From Lolium rigidum (lineage: Eukaryota > Streptophyta > Magnoliopsida > Poales > Poaceae): a stretch of DNA of 64,000 nt. Positions 31,883 through 42,760 of the stretch are shown one piece after another. The notes under the pieces are model-generated. The model worked only from the letters and a program-made list of their open reading frames with translations. It was not told the origin of the DNA and did not search any database. The position numbers and the translations under genes were made by a program. The stretch's first letter is position 1. The number at the start of each line of letters is the position of its first letter. The stretch covers positions 274,990,330 through 275,054,329 of the forward strand of contig NC_061510.1 in assembly GCF_022539505.1 (NCBI RefSeq), given 5' to 3'.

Positions 31883-34007
31883 GAGTATCTCCAGCCGTGT
31901 CCCCCAAAGCGTCCCCCAAAGGGATTTAGGGCGCGTCGGACAAAAAATGCGTTCCAGCTGCGTCCCCCAAAGCCCATTTTTGTCCGGCGCGGTCCGATAT
32001 GGTGTCCGGCGCACCGAGCCCGTCCCCGTCCCACAGGGGACGCACCGGGGACGCCGGACACACCGAAAAGCGAGGCGGGCTCCCACGTGTCGGCGACTAT
32101 TTGCATAAATCGTTGGTTCGCGCCTCTTTTCTCGTCGCTCCTTCGTTCCCGCGCCTCCCACCCCACCGCCGCCGCTGGATTTCCCGGCCGGCTGGGCGTC
32201 TGATCTCTGCTGAGAGTCGGCACCGTTGTCGCTGCTGGGGCTCCCGCCGGTCGTGCCGCCGCCGCCGCGTCGTCAGCGCGTCCCAGAACGCGCCGTCAAA
32301 TCCGCCCCACCTCCGCGCACAGAAGGTGCTCGACGACTTGCCGGGTAGGCGCGATTGGCCGCTGTTTGTTGCGTCGTCTGTCTCGGCGCAATTTTAGCCA
32401 TTGATTTTGCTTTAGCCATGGACAGCGACGATGAGATGGTTGCCCTGATGCTGGAGGACGAGCAAGCCTTCGACGACGACCTGCGGGAGCATTTGCTGAT
32501 CATCGCGTCCCTCCAGGACATGCTTGACGCTGAGGCGGAGAAGAGGGAGAGGCCGCGCCGCGGAGGAACAAGGCCGGGAAGAAGGAAGTCGAAGCCCCGG
32601 CAGAGGATGGAGGGGCATGCCATGCTGCACAACGACTACTTCGCCGACGACGAAACACATGCCGACAATTTTCGGCGCCGGTAAAGGATGAGCAAGGGGC
32701 TGTTCATGAATATCCTCCACGGCGTTCGAGAATTCAACCCCTACTTCAAGCTCAAGCTCGACGCTGTAGGCGTTCTCGGGTTCTCTTTGATTCAGAAGTG
32801 CACCGCCGCCATGAGGATGCTTGCATACGGAGCACCTACCGATACATAGGACGACTACCTTCGCATGAGTAAGTCTACTGCCATTGAGTGCATGTACAAG
32901 TTTTGCCGAGCTGTGGTGGGAAAGTTTGGCAAATACTATTTGAGAGGGTCAACTGAGGAAGAGACTGCAAGGATCATGGCACAAAATGCTGCCAGAGGAT
33001 TTCCTGGAATGCTTGGAAGCATCGATTGCATGCACTAGCCATGGAAGAACTGCCCGTTTGCTTGACAAGGTATATACAAAGGCCGTCATGGATATTGCAG
33101 TGTGGTGCTTGAAGCTGTGGCAGATTATGATCTGTGGATTTGGCATTCATTCTTTGGCATGGCGGGGTCACACAATGACATCAACGTGTTGCGGCGAGTC
33201 TCCGGTGTTCGGCGGACTAGTGGAAGGGCATGCTCCACCATGCAACTATGAGATCAATGGCCACGAATATATCAAAGGCTATTATCTAGCCGATGGTATA
33301 TATCCAAAATGGGCCACTTTTGTCAAAACAATCTCGAATCCATCGGGTCCGAAGAATTCTCACTTTGCTACGCGACGGGAGGCTTGCGGGAAGGATGTCG
33401 AGCGGGCATTTGGTGTGCTTCAAGCACAATTTGCCATTGTCCCGTACCTGCTCTAAGTTGGTCTCACGACCAAATGTGGGAGGTGATGCGAGCTTGTGTG
33501 ATCATGCACAACATGATTATCGAGGATGACCGCAAGAATCATGCTAGGTCACATGTTGGTCCCTATGAGTGTGAAGACCCTCTTGCGGAGGTTGATCATG
33601 AGTTGCCTGCAGATTTTGCTGATTTTCTCGCCATGCACGCAGAGATCCGTGACAGCAATGTGAATGAGCAACTTCAAGCTGATCTCATTGAGCATTTGTG
33701 GAGGATCAAAGGAAATACCGTGGCACCTTGATGTAGCATCTACCCCTATTTATTATATTTGTTTACTTGTTTTATTGTTTATTATAATTTAATTTGAAAA
33801 CAATCCTCGCAAACATTTTTATTCATATGCTATATTTGATAAATGGTTCTGTATTAAAAAAAAATATTTTAAATGTTTGGGGGCGGCGTTTGGGGGACGC
33901 GGCTGGGGAGCGACGTCCCCCAAAGGTGGCACGAACAAAACACATCCCCCAAACGCTCAATCCAGCGCGGTTTGGGGAACGCTTTGGGGACGCGGCTGGA
34001 GATGCTC
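31883..34007 (+). mobile_element. PIF/Harbinger DNA transposon, decayed
   Basis: The ends GAGTATCTCCAGCCGTGTCCCC and GGGGACGCGGCTGGAGATGCTC are inverted repeats. Both sides carry the 3-bp duplication TTA (31880-31882 and 34008-34010), standard for PIF/Harbinger. Further inverted GTCCCCCAAA/TTTGGGGGAC blocks lie just inside. The element holds a broken DDE transposase on the plus strand. Size 2125 bp. Confidence 0.93.
32418..33731 (+). pseudogene. Harbinger (HARBI1-like) transposase, degraded
   Basis: The start MDSDDEMVALMLEDEQAFDDD (ATG 32418) gives an acidic N-terminus followed by a basic patch. The frame breaks at a TAA at about 32682-32684. It then resumes as MSKGLFMNILHGVREF and crosses several TAG/TGA codons and frameshifts. 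DDE_4 motifs are still readable: [10 protein letters not shown] (first Asp), GSHNDINVL (second Asp) and [10 protein letters not shown] (Glu). After SIDCMH two in-frame stops replace Trp codons (CACTAGCC and GCTTGA), as expected from G-to-A decay of methylated cytosines. The C-terminal part (MWEVMRACVIMHNMIIEDD) is well conserved. The product would catalyse cut-and-paste transposition. This copy cannot make active enzyme. Confidence 0.88.
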
Positions 34008-34010
34008 TTA

Positions 34011-35995
34011 GGGTTGTTCACCATGGGTCGATCTTTGGAATCGTGCTTGACTGGACTATGCCAAAAAACATGATACGCACTAGTTTAATGTAATAAAATA
34101 TTTTAGCACTTGATTGGTTTGATTCATAAAGTCAAGTTCATAAAAGAAAAAATCAAGAGGATTCCAGTTAATACACCCTACTTCATCTTTCTGACACAAA
34201 AATTTTCTCATAGGACAATTTTTCGTTCAAATTAACTCATTTTTGGTGAAAGTTAATATCCACATCTCGGCAAAATAAAGTGAACTGACAATCGAGAATG
34301 GTAACGGAGGGTCGCCTCTTTGCTGAGTGGATCAACGACCGCTCTACACAAGCTTGCTTGGGAGGAGGAGACACTGGACCATATATATCAACCGGGCCAC
34401 GGGGGCCGCGATGCGCAGGTCATGGAGGCGGTAGTTGCGAACGAGGAGTCCGGCAACGCACGGGGTCATCTGTGCTCACGTCGGCCTCAAGCTCTGCAGG
34501 CGCTCCTTTACACCGACCTGGTCGGCACGAGTGTAGCTTCCGCACACCCCCGGCCGGACATGGGCCTGGCCCATTATCGCGCAGCGCCTCCTGTTTTCGT
34601 TCGCTGGTGTTTAGGTTCGCTGCTTGTATCGACTTTTTGTTCCGGAATTGACTTATGAATATTTTTTTAGTATGTTCAGATTTGAAATTTTAGAACATTC
34701 TCAAAAAATGTTCAGATTTTTTTTCAAAATTTGAACATTTTCGAATATGAACATATTTCAAAGTTGAACATTTTTTAATTTTTTTAATATTTCTTAAAAA
34801 AATAACTGTAAAATATAAAAAAATCACGTTTGAACGGTTTTAAAATTTGAACGGTTTTCATATTTGAACGTTTCTCAAAATTGAACGATTTTCAAATTTG
34901 AACTTTTTCTCAATTTGAACATTTTTAATTTGAACAAATTCTAAAGTAAACATTTTTTAGTTTGAACAAATTTTAAAATAAAACATTTTTTAATTTGACC
35001 AAATTTTAAATTTAATTTGTTTATGCCTGAACATTTTTTAGTTTGAACATTTCCCGAATTTGAACATTTTTATATTGAACATTTTCTTAATTTGAATTTT
35101 TTAAAATATTTCTATTTTTCGAATCTAAAAAATAAAAGTAACAAAAAGGAAACAGAAAAAAAAACGAAAACAGAAAGAAAACAGGAAAAGAAGATACAAA
35201 AAAGAAGAAACGGAAAAGAAAAGAAAAATCGAAAAAGGAGGCAGCCCGTAGCGTGCACGGGGTGTGCGACGCGCGGTACACGCTGACCTAGTCGGTGTAT
35301 AGGGTTTGCCCGCGCCGATCTGGTTGGTGTATAGGGTTCGCGTGAAGCTCCTTCAGCCTCACGCAGAGGTCCGGTGGCGCGCGATGGCCGTTTGGGCCTA
35401 GCACGCCCAAGCCCAACGCCACGGGCTCGCCTGACACCGTGATGCCGTCCTCTGTAAGCGCCTTCCATGGGGGCCCGCAGCGGGCCATGATATCAAAAGA
35501 AATAAGTTCATACTCCATAGCGATCGGTCCCACTGTTCTCCATTTTGACCAAGAGTATTTCGAATATAATTATCCATCTACAATTTTAGAGCCAATCCAG
35601 AAAATGATGTCTCAAGTATGATCAATTAATTACGCATCAGAAGTAGGAGTAGGCGGTATTGAAACAGGTTTCGCACCCTTCTTCCAATAGTAATACTAGA
35701 AGGCACTGCATAGTACAAGGTACTCATCCATTAATTATGCATCTAGAGAAGCATGTTCTTGTGTCAAAAAGTTTCCGTGCATGAACACCATGAGATGTAA
35801 GATTTCACCATGAGGCCGAGATACTTCTAACTTGCACGTGAGAAGGCGTGATATTTGATATGAAATGCACCTAGATGTATAGAACATCATGCGATAGAGT
35901 GTGCTCTGGACACAAACCGGAACCTAGCGCACGCACAGTGCCCTCTCCGACGACATAGTCAAAAGGGATGGCCACATCCATGGATCCCCTCGTGA
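34011..35995. other. Unassigned region with AT-rich degenerate repeat
   Basis: 34270-34660 has moderate GC with overlapping short frames and no recognised protein. 34660-35110 is a run of degenerate copies of TTTGAACATTTTT-like units. 35115-35245 is A-rich with GAAAACAGAAAG-type repeats. 35250-35480 is GC-rich again and contains two copies of a CCTAGTCGGTGTATAGGGTT / CTGGTTGGTGTATAGGGTT segment (35288-35338). Such AT-rich arrays between GC-rich arms are seen in some Triticeae Mutator-like elements, but I found no clean ends. Confidence 0.4.
34660..35110. repeat. Degenerate tandem repeat, TTTGAACATTTTT type
   Basis: At least fifteen imperfect copies of a 12- to 20-base unit centred on TTTGAAC, with variable T or A runs between them, are seen by eye. 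It has no coding potential. The periodic A/T tracts could affect nucleosome placement, which is speculative. Confidence 0.7.
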
Positions 35996-36427
35996 TAAGA
36001 GCATTTCCAGCCGTCTCCCCGAAAACGGCCCAGTCGTGCCCCCGGACCCTCGTTTTCGTCTGGATTAGGCCTTTCATCCGTCCGAAGAGCCCAGACCATC
36101 CCCGGCCCACTGGGGAGCGCTCGGGGACTCCGGACGAGAGAAAAGCGCGGGAACCGCTGAGAAAGTTTCCCGCGCGGCTGGTGGTTCCAACTTGTCGGCG
36201 AGAGAGACCGATCGTCGTCCTCATCGCATCGTCTTCCGTGCGCTGGAAAATCCTGCTGCCGGTCAGTCTTCGCCGGACACGTCATTTCCACGCGGCGAGT
36301 TAACGCCGTCGCCTCGGTTTCACGCGCGTCGACCTCTATTTATCGCCGAACTACCGCGTCTGACCGCATTCATCACGCTCACTTTCCTCAATCTTCCCCA
36401 ACCTCGAGCGAGCTAGCGGTGAACAAA

Positions 36428-37838
36428 CACTAGTAGAAAAAGAGGCTTCCGTCCACCTCCATTAGTCCCGGAAATATTCGAACCGCGACTAAAGGGGGCT
36501 TTAATCGCGGTTCGGGAGGCAACCCGCGACTAATGCTCCATCCGAGACGAAAGGGTACCCACCAACCGCGACTAAAAGGGCGATGGAGGGATGCGGCCGG
36601 CGGAAAACCTTTGGTACCCTTTAGTCGCGGTTAGTGTCCCCAACCGCGACTAAAGGTTTTTCCGAGTTTTTTTACTCCCACGCACCCTGCACCCCCCCCC
36701 CCCCCCGTGGATCGCCTTTTTTTGGTTTGTAAAATACAAAAGAAAATGATAGAAAATTCAGAAAAAAATTTGTTTTCAGATTCTTGTTTGTTATGCAACC
36801 TACTATTAGGAGAAATTAAGAAATTTGAATTTCCCCTTTTTTTGCAACAAAAGTTAAAAAAATGGTAAAACCGCAATAACTTTTGCATACGACGTCGGAA
36901 AAAAACGTATAATATATCAAAAAAATCCTGGGAAAAAGTTACATCCGAATGAAAATTCCAAAGCAGGAAGATTTTAGTTTACCCGGTTAGCCAATTTTTA
37001 GATTCTTAAAATTCCAAATGAAAATACGAAAGAAGGAAGATTTTAGTTTTTGCTATAAATTATGGATTTTATATTTTTTAAATTTTCAAAAAAATAAAAT
37101 TAATAATTGCATCCAGCATAAAGATTATTAATACTTTTACCCAATTTTTAGGTTTTCAAATTTTTAGGTTTTAGGTTTGGCAAAAAAATATTAAAAAATA
37201 TTAAAAAATTAAAAATAATAAAAATTAAAAAGTTAATGTTCATTTATTTATTCACGATTATTATTACATCATTATTTTTGTTTATGAAAAAATTATTTGA
37301 AATTCAAACAATAAAAAAATGTGACATCGACCAACATGTTAATAGGATTGATATGATAGTAGTATCACATACATGTGCGCGTAGCACTTGGATGCGGGAA
37401 GGAATGGAACTCGGAAGTTAAGCGTGCTAGAGGTGGAGTAGTGGGAGGATGGGTGACCGAGCGGGAAGTTTGACCACGAGTAAGTAATTTTACTAGAGAT
37501 AAGTGTAGTTAGAGATAGAGACTAAGCTATGCAAATAACTGAAATAATAGAAATTCTAAAAAAATAGAAAAAAAACGGAGTGAAAAAAATTAGAAACCCA
37601 AATGAATTAAAAAAAAATTAACGAAATAGCCTTTAGTCCCGGTTGGGGACACCAACCGCGACTAAAGGTCATTCGCCCAGGCGCACGCTAGCCGCCCACG
37701 TGGACGGATCTTTAGTCGCGGTTCGTAAGCAACCGCGACTAAAGGGGGGGCCTTTAGTCGCGTTTAATTGGTCGCGGTTGCGCAACCGCGACTAATGGCA
37801 GTTGCGAACCGCGACTAAAGGCCATTTTTCTACCAGTG
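36428..37838. mobile_element. CACTA element, non-autonomous, 1.4 kb
   Basis: It starts CACTAGTAGAAAAAGAGGC and ends GCCATTTTTCTACCAGTG, with the 3-bp duplication AAA on each side (36425-36427 and 37839-37841). Both ends carry repeated AACCGCGACTAAAG subterminal motifs in alternating orientation (36480-36660 and 37630-37825), the likely transposase-binding sites. The middle is AT-rich and non-coding. It is inserted in the 5' leader of the ORF of the surrounding Harbinger-like element. Confidence 0.93.
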
Positions 37839-37844
37839 AAACAA

Positions 37845-38934
37845 TGGCGAACGACGACGCGGCCAACAATGGCTTCAGCCACCGCTCTCTCACCAATGGG
37901 AGGGCCGGCTTCTCCACATGGCGGGCTACCCGGCGCCGTCGGACTTCCGCGCGCCGGGAGGATGGAGACTCAGCGCGGGCGGCGTCCCGATCCCGCCGCC
38001 GCCGATGGGTCGCGCCGTCCTGGAGACGGAGATCGACCCAGTGCTCGTCACTCTCAGTGACGAGCAGCGCGCGGACCCGCGCCTCTTTCCCGACAACTAC
38101 GAGGCATGTACCGCCTTCTTCCAGCGTAGGTACGAGCGTGAACTCGCTGCCTACGACGGGCCTCCTCCCCTCCCGCTAGGAACAACGCCGCCCGCCGCCG
38201 CCGCTGGTGGAGCACGCCTGGCCGCACCCTCGAGAATGTGCTCGCGCACATCGAGGGTGGGAACTCCCTAGTCCTGGGGATGCCGCCGGTGGCGGCTACC
38301 GTGTCGCACCGACACGGTAGTTCCTGGACGCCGAGGTGAATGGCGACGTCCTCCTCCTCGTCAGGATCCAGATCCGCCTCTAGGTCCGATGGATCGGCGC
38401 CTCATGCGACGACTCCGCGCTACCCCGTCAAGCAGGAGTCGGCGTCTCCAACGCCAACACGAGGGCGCAGCAGCGGCGCCCTCGTCATCCGCGACCAGCT
38501 GGCTTCTCAATCACGCGGGCGAAAGAGCAAGACCGCGAAGAAGGAGGCCACTGCCACCTCCGCCGCCAACCAGCTCGCCGAGGAGGAGGCAAAACGCACG
38601 GAGGACGCCGCGCTGGAGTGGTCCAGGCGGGACTGGGAGAGCCAGGAGGCGGAGCAGTAGCGGCGGCTGCTGGACCTAGCCGGCGCGCGGCGACTCGCTG
38701 CCTCGGCAAGGAACAGCGTGCCCAGGAACGCGCTGCTGGTAAAACTGGAGGAGAGCAGCGACGACGACCTGTGCCGGCCGACGCCGCCACGCGCCGGCGA
38801 CCCTGGCCAGGGATCCAGCCGATGGCACGAGGTACCGCCGCCCGAGGACGCCTGGAACTCTAGCGACGACGACATCGGCGACTACACGGCCTTCTACCGC
38901 CATTCGGCATGTAGAAGGCCGCTTTTAGTTTAAG
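37845..38934 (+). pseudogene. Unknown element-encoded protein, broken
   Basis: Reading starts near 37845-37918 and changes frame at least twice. Readable pieces are MAGYPAPSDFRAPGGWRLS with RADPRLFPDNYEACTAFFQR and RRYERELAAYDGPPP (frame of 37918). A second stretch starts at 38340 (MATSSSSSGSRSASRSDG), is helical and charged, and ends at a TAG at 38658-38660. A third stretch has LLVKLEESSDDDLCRPTPP and NSSDDDIGDYTAFYR. The order is a small folded N-terminus, a Ser/Arg-rich linker, a Glu/Ala/Lys helix and a Ser-Asp acidic tail. Similar proteins are, to my knowledge, common as uncharacterised repeats in Triticeae. I know of no function. The acidic SSDDD motifs suggest a DNA- or chromatin-associated partner, but that is only a guess. 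Confidence 0.6.
38887..38921. other. Perfect 11-bp stem hairpin at the ORF 3' end
   Basis: CGGCCTTCTAC (38887-38897) and GTAGAAGGCCG (38911-38921) pair exactly around a 13-nt loop. It overlaps the last codons of the unknown ORF (YTAFYR region). Confidence 0.75.
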
Positions 38935-40233
38935 TTTTAGTTTCCTAACGCCGAATTCAAATATATGTACAAATTCGGCATATTTATGTACGAACTCGCC
39001 TATATATGTTAAATACCATTAAATTTCGCTTATGTTTGAATGAGTTTCGCCCATTTTCGTCTGAATTCGTCATATTTTGTCAAAAACTTACATCCATCCT
39101 GGTCTCGTGGGAAAAATGGGCTCCCCGGGCCAAAAATTACATCCATCCGGCCCTAAATAGCGCCATATTTGGGCGTGGGGAGCCCCAATGGCTGGGATGC
39201 TCTAATAAAGCTCCCAAATTTTCTACGGAGATGCATCTTGGCACGTCAAAACAATATTGAAAAATCAAATTTTCAAAATTATTGTTTTACACTAGTAGGA
39301 AAACCCTTATAGGCGGAGCTTAATTCTGTGGCGCACCAAAAAAAATGCGCCACAGAAAGTTATTTTGTGGCGCACCAGGCACGGTGCGTCACAGAAATAG
39401 CTTATTTTTGTGGCGCACCATGGATCCATGCGCCACAGAAATTTGGTGGGGCCGGCCCCAATCATTGGTTTCACTATTTCTGTGGCGCACAGGATCACGT
39501 GCGCCACAGAAATAAGACATTCTGTGGCGCACTGGTCCTGGTGCGCCACTGAAATAAGAATTTCTGTGGCGCACGTGGGATGGTGCGCCACAGAAACTAC
39601 ACATTTTTGTGGCGCACATGAGTTTCATGCGCCACAGAAGTTTTTTTGGCGCCTGGCGGCAACTCCACCCCCCGTGGATCGCCTTTTTTACCTCTGTAAA
39701 AAATAAAAGAAATAGATAGAAATTTCAAAAAATAAAATCCTTCGAGATTCCAATGTATTATGTCATCTAGCACCACTGAAATTTAACAAACATGAATTTC
39801 GACTTTTTTTTGCAAAATTGCGTGGGAAAATCATTAAACTGGGTTTCTGGTCGCATACAAACTCGGAAAAAAACGCATAATATATCAAACTGGATTGGAC
39901 AATTTTTAGAATCGCCAAATTCGAAAAGAGTAAAAAGTTACGGCCAGTTAAAGTTTTTTTGCTGCAAAATACAAAAAAAAAAGAAAAAAAATTCTGTGGC
40001 GCACCTAGTGCCCATGCGCCACAGAATTAACGTCCTTTGTATTTTCTGCCGCCCTCCTCCACTTCTCCTCCACTTCTCCTCACTACTCCTCCACTTCTCC
40101 TCTTTGGGTGCAAACTTCTCCTTCACTTCTCCTTCTCCTTCTCCTCCACCACCTCCTCCGGGGCCGGCCTCCTACTCCGGCGACCTCCTCCTCCTCCGGC
40201 CGGCCTCCTCCTACTCCGGCGACCTACTCCGGC

Positions 40234-40608
40234 GACGACGACCTTCTCCTCCTCCTACTCCGGCGACCACCACCTCCTCTTCCTCCACCACCTCCTCTTC
40301 CTCCACCACCTCCTCCTCCACCACCACCACCACCACCACCACCACCACCACCACCCCCTCCTCCACCTCCATCACCACCACCACCACCACCACCACCACC
40401 TCCTCTTCCTCCACCACCACCTCCACCACCACCACCACCACCTCCTCCACCTCCATCACCACCACCACCACCACCACCACCACCACCTCCTCTTCCTCCA
40501 CCACCACCTCCACCACCACCTCCACCACCACCACCACCACCTCCACCACCACCTCCACCACCACCTCCACCTCCACCTCCACCTCCACCACCTCCTCCTC
40601 CTCCTCCG
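40234..40608 (+). repeat. Compound trinucleotide microsatellite (CCA/CCT)n
   Basis: This is a long run of CCA and CCT triplets on the plus strand, with occasional TCC and ATC units. It opens all three plus frames and one minus frame, giving homopolymer-like Pro, His/Leu, Ser/Thr and Val/Glu 'proteins' that are artefacts. It should be highly variable in length between accessions. Confidence 0.95.
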
Positions 40609-40691
40609 GCCGTCCACCTCCTTCACCCACCAACCCACTTCCGGCAACCTTCGAGCGAAATTTAAAAAAAAATTAAAAAAATTTGGCGGCC

Positions 40692-40719
40692 CCAGATCTA
40701 GATCTAGATCTAGATCTGG
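40692..40719. repeat. Perfect 28-bp palindrome (AGATCT repeats)
   Basis: CC, then overlapping AGATCT units, then GG read identically on both strands. The arms extend imperfectly through GGCGG/CCGCC and into A-rich/T-rich flanks ending GAAATT/AATTTC, so about 80 bases could fold back. Confidence 0.85.
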
Positions 40720-40919
40720 CCGCCTTTTTTTTGAATTTCAAAAAAAACTTCTGTGGCGCACCACCGCCGGTGCGCCACAGAAATAAGACTTTCTGTGGCG
40801 CATGGGCCGGTGCGCCACATAAACCTTATTTTTGTGGCGAGAATTCTGTGGCGCACCGCCCATGCGCCACAGAATTGATTTTTGGTGCGCCACTGATGAG
40901 CCTTTTCCTACTAGTGTTA

Positions 40920-41940
40920 CAATAAAAGATTTTCAATTTTTCTACTAGGAAAACAGTTTTTTGTGTGAAGCAACTAATAAGCAAAGTAGATGCAGAATGT
41001 AACCAATGTAATCCCTAAAGAGCTCTAAGCTCCCAGGGTTCCGGGGGCCTGTGGTTGCTCCACCGAGTCTGTCGTGTTCGTCCCCACCTGCCAGCGTGTT
41101 AGTCCTTTTCACCACGTGAGATTGTTTCGTGTCGCTGCGTCCTTGTTCGGTGCGACGCAAGGTCGGTTTCCTTCCTACTTTTTCATGTGAGGTTGGTCTT
41201 CTCCGTGCTGTATTCGGGGTGGCGTCCCTTCCCACGTCTCCTCCTCTTCTCCACCGGCTGCTGCGGCCAGCCTCCACCAAGCCATCACCGCACCTCCAGC
41301 GCCCTCGCAGCCTCGCTTGACCTCCGCCCCCATCTGTAACACAAGCAACCGGTTGAGGACACCCTGCCATAGCGCTCTCTCTCTCTCTCCCGGACAAATT
41401 AGGCAGCGGTGGAGGCAAACCCTAGCACGGTCAGAGGCCGTGCGGCGAGATTGGGGTCGACGGCGATGGTGGCCACAGTTAGTGGATGGCGGCGGTCGCT
41501 ACCATGTGGTCTGGGGGAGGCGCTGGGTGAGGGTAGCGGCGCTCGGTCTGCCGCTTCGTGGAGACCGTCACTGCTAGGGCTTCAGTGTTCCCTCCACAAT
41601 GGAATTGATGTACGGAGTAGAAAAGGTACCATCCAATCTATCCTCTCCAGGTCGCCGCTTCATCCGCCTCTAAGTGATGATGTCTTTCAAGATCTTTGCC
41701 GCTCTCTGCTACCAAACCATTGCTCACTGTTGACTATTGTGTCTTTCTACAACATAGGCAAACCCAGACCCAACGCAACAAGAAAAATGATGTGAGATGC
41801 ATCAAACGCGAGCCATCATAGAAAGGTCCGCGTGTCATCGACCCATACTGAAATACATGTAGTACTCATCCATGCACTATGCACCTTATTTCTTCAACAT
41901 TTTAATAACTATGCAATTAGACTGCTTCTTATTCATGTAC
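40920..41940. other. Unassigned region between two CACTA elements
   Basis: The first 100 bases are AT-rich. From 41018 the block AAGAGCTCTAAGCTCCCAG matches 13657-13675, and weaker similarity follows for about 45 bases. The rest (41060-41780) is GC-rich with overlapping short frames (for example 41409-41795) and no recognised domain. A short (CT)n run lies at about 41373-41388. I call no gene. Confidence 0.4.
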
Positions 41941-41958
41941 TACTACGGGAAAACAGGG

Positions 41959-42412
41959 CTTTGCCGTGCAGCCTAAACGCACGACAAAGGGGCAAATCGG
42001 CTCGGCAAAGCCTTTGCCGTGCGGCCGTGCACGGCAAAGACCCGCCCGGCAAAGCCGTCTTTGCCGTGCGTCGCGCGAAAATCGCACGGCAAAGGCTTTG
42101 CCGAGCGACGCAGCTTTGCCGTGCGCTTTGGCTTCTTTGCCGCGCGATTCCCTTTGCCGTGCGCTGTGCCTCTTTGCCGTGCGGCAGTCTTTGCCGTGCG
42201 CTTCCACTCCAGCCCGCACGGCAAAGACCTGGCTTTGCCGTGTGCTTCTCTTCCACCCTGCACGGCAAAGCTACCTACAGCAGCACCAGGTGGGCAGCGC
42301 GAGCGGCCTTTGCCGTGTGCATGTGGCCTTTGCCGTGTGCATGTGCACGGCAAAGAGTGCCTTTGCCGTGTGCACATGTCTTTGCCGTGTGCATGTGCAC
42401 GGCAAAGGTGGT
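41959..42412. repeat. Left subterminal repeat array, CTTTGCCGTGC
   Basis: About two dozen copies of CTTTGCCGTGC or its complement GCACGGCAAAG occur, often as opposed pairs. In CACTA elements such motifs bind the TNPA-type protein. They give spurious Cys/Arg/Ala-rich ORFs on both strands. Confidence 0.9.
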
Positions 42413-42760
42413 GCAAAATTTTCAGAATTTCCCTGCTTCCCCATTAATCCCTGCAGATGCAATTAACAAATTTCAATAACAGTCCAGATACACATATAGC
42501 ACAATATATAGAGTATTTGCATCATCAACAACATAGTTCATACACGAGTAGTCCAACAAAGTCCATACAATAGTTCCAAGTCGCATAATTAGTTCATACA
42601 AGCAACATCAACAACAAAGTCTCCAACATAGAATGTTCCAAGTCGCACAACAAGTTAATACACAAGCAACATCAACCTTCGCCACTTCCTTGTCCTTCTC
42701 CACTTCCCTGTCCTTCTTCACCTCCTTGTCCTCCTACAAGTTCATAGATGCATAAGTGGC

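Larger units (their letters stand above)
35999..39202 (+). mobile_element. PIF/Harbinger-like element with unknown ORF, non-autonomous
   Basis: The left end GAGCATTTCCAGCCGTCTCC pairs with GGAGCCCCAATGGCTGGGATGCTC at the right. TAA flanks both sides (35996-35998 and 39203-39205). The ends resemble those of the element at 31883-34007 (GAG-ATCTCCAGCCG). Apart from the nested CACTA at 36428-37838 it is about 1.8 kb and carries an acidic, Ser/Arg-rich ORF but no DDE transposase. It was probably moved by a Harbinger enzyme in trans. Confidence 0.82.
39290..40916. mobile_element. CACTA element, non-autonomous, 1.6 kb
   Basis: The ends are CACTAGTAGGAAAACCC and CCTTTTCCTACTAGTG, with TTA duplicated on both sides (39287-39289 and 40917-40919). 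The subterminal regions carry many TGTGGCGCAC / GTGCGCCACAG repeats in both orientations (39325-39640, 39990-40025, 40748-40895). The interior holds a long CCA/CCT trinucleotide array and a 28-bp palindrome. There is no transposase. It shares its terminal and subterminal motifs with the partial element at 11906-13535. Confidence 0.93.

Noticed and set aside
36631..37421. Short frames and A/T-rich sequence resembling a separate element
   Set aside because: All lie inside the CACTA element 36428-37838, whose ends and AAA duplication are clear.
40692..40719. Vector or linker contamination because of overlapping AGATCT/TCTAGA sites
   Set aside because: The palindrome sits in the middle of a CACTA element with intact ends and target duplication, and its flanks extend the inverted repeat naturally.
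40037..40786. Proline-, His/Leu-, Ser/Thr- and Val/Glu-repeat 'proteins' up to 294 codons
   Set aside because: All are produced by the CCA/CCT microsatellite, which has no stops in most frames.
41832..42479. Cys/Arg/Ala-rich frames up to 215 codons on both strands
   Set aside because: They are translations of the CTTTGCCGTGC subterminal repeats of the CACTA element.
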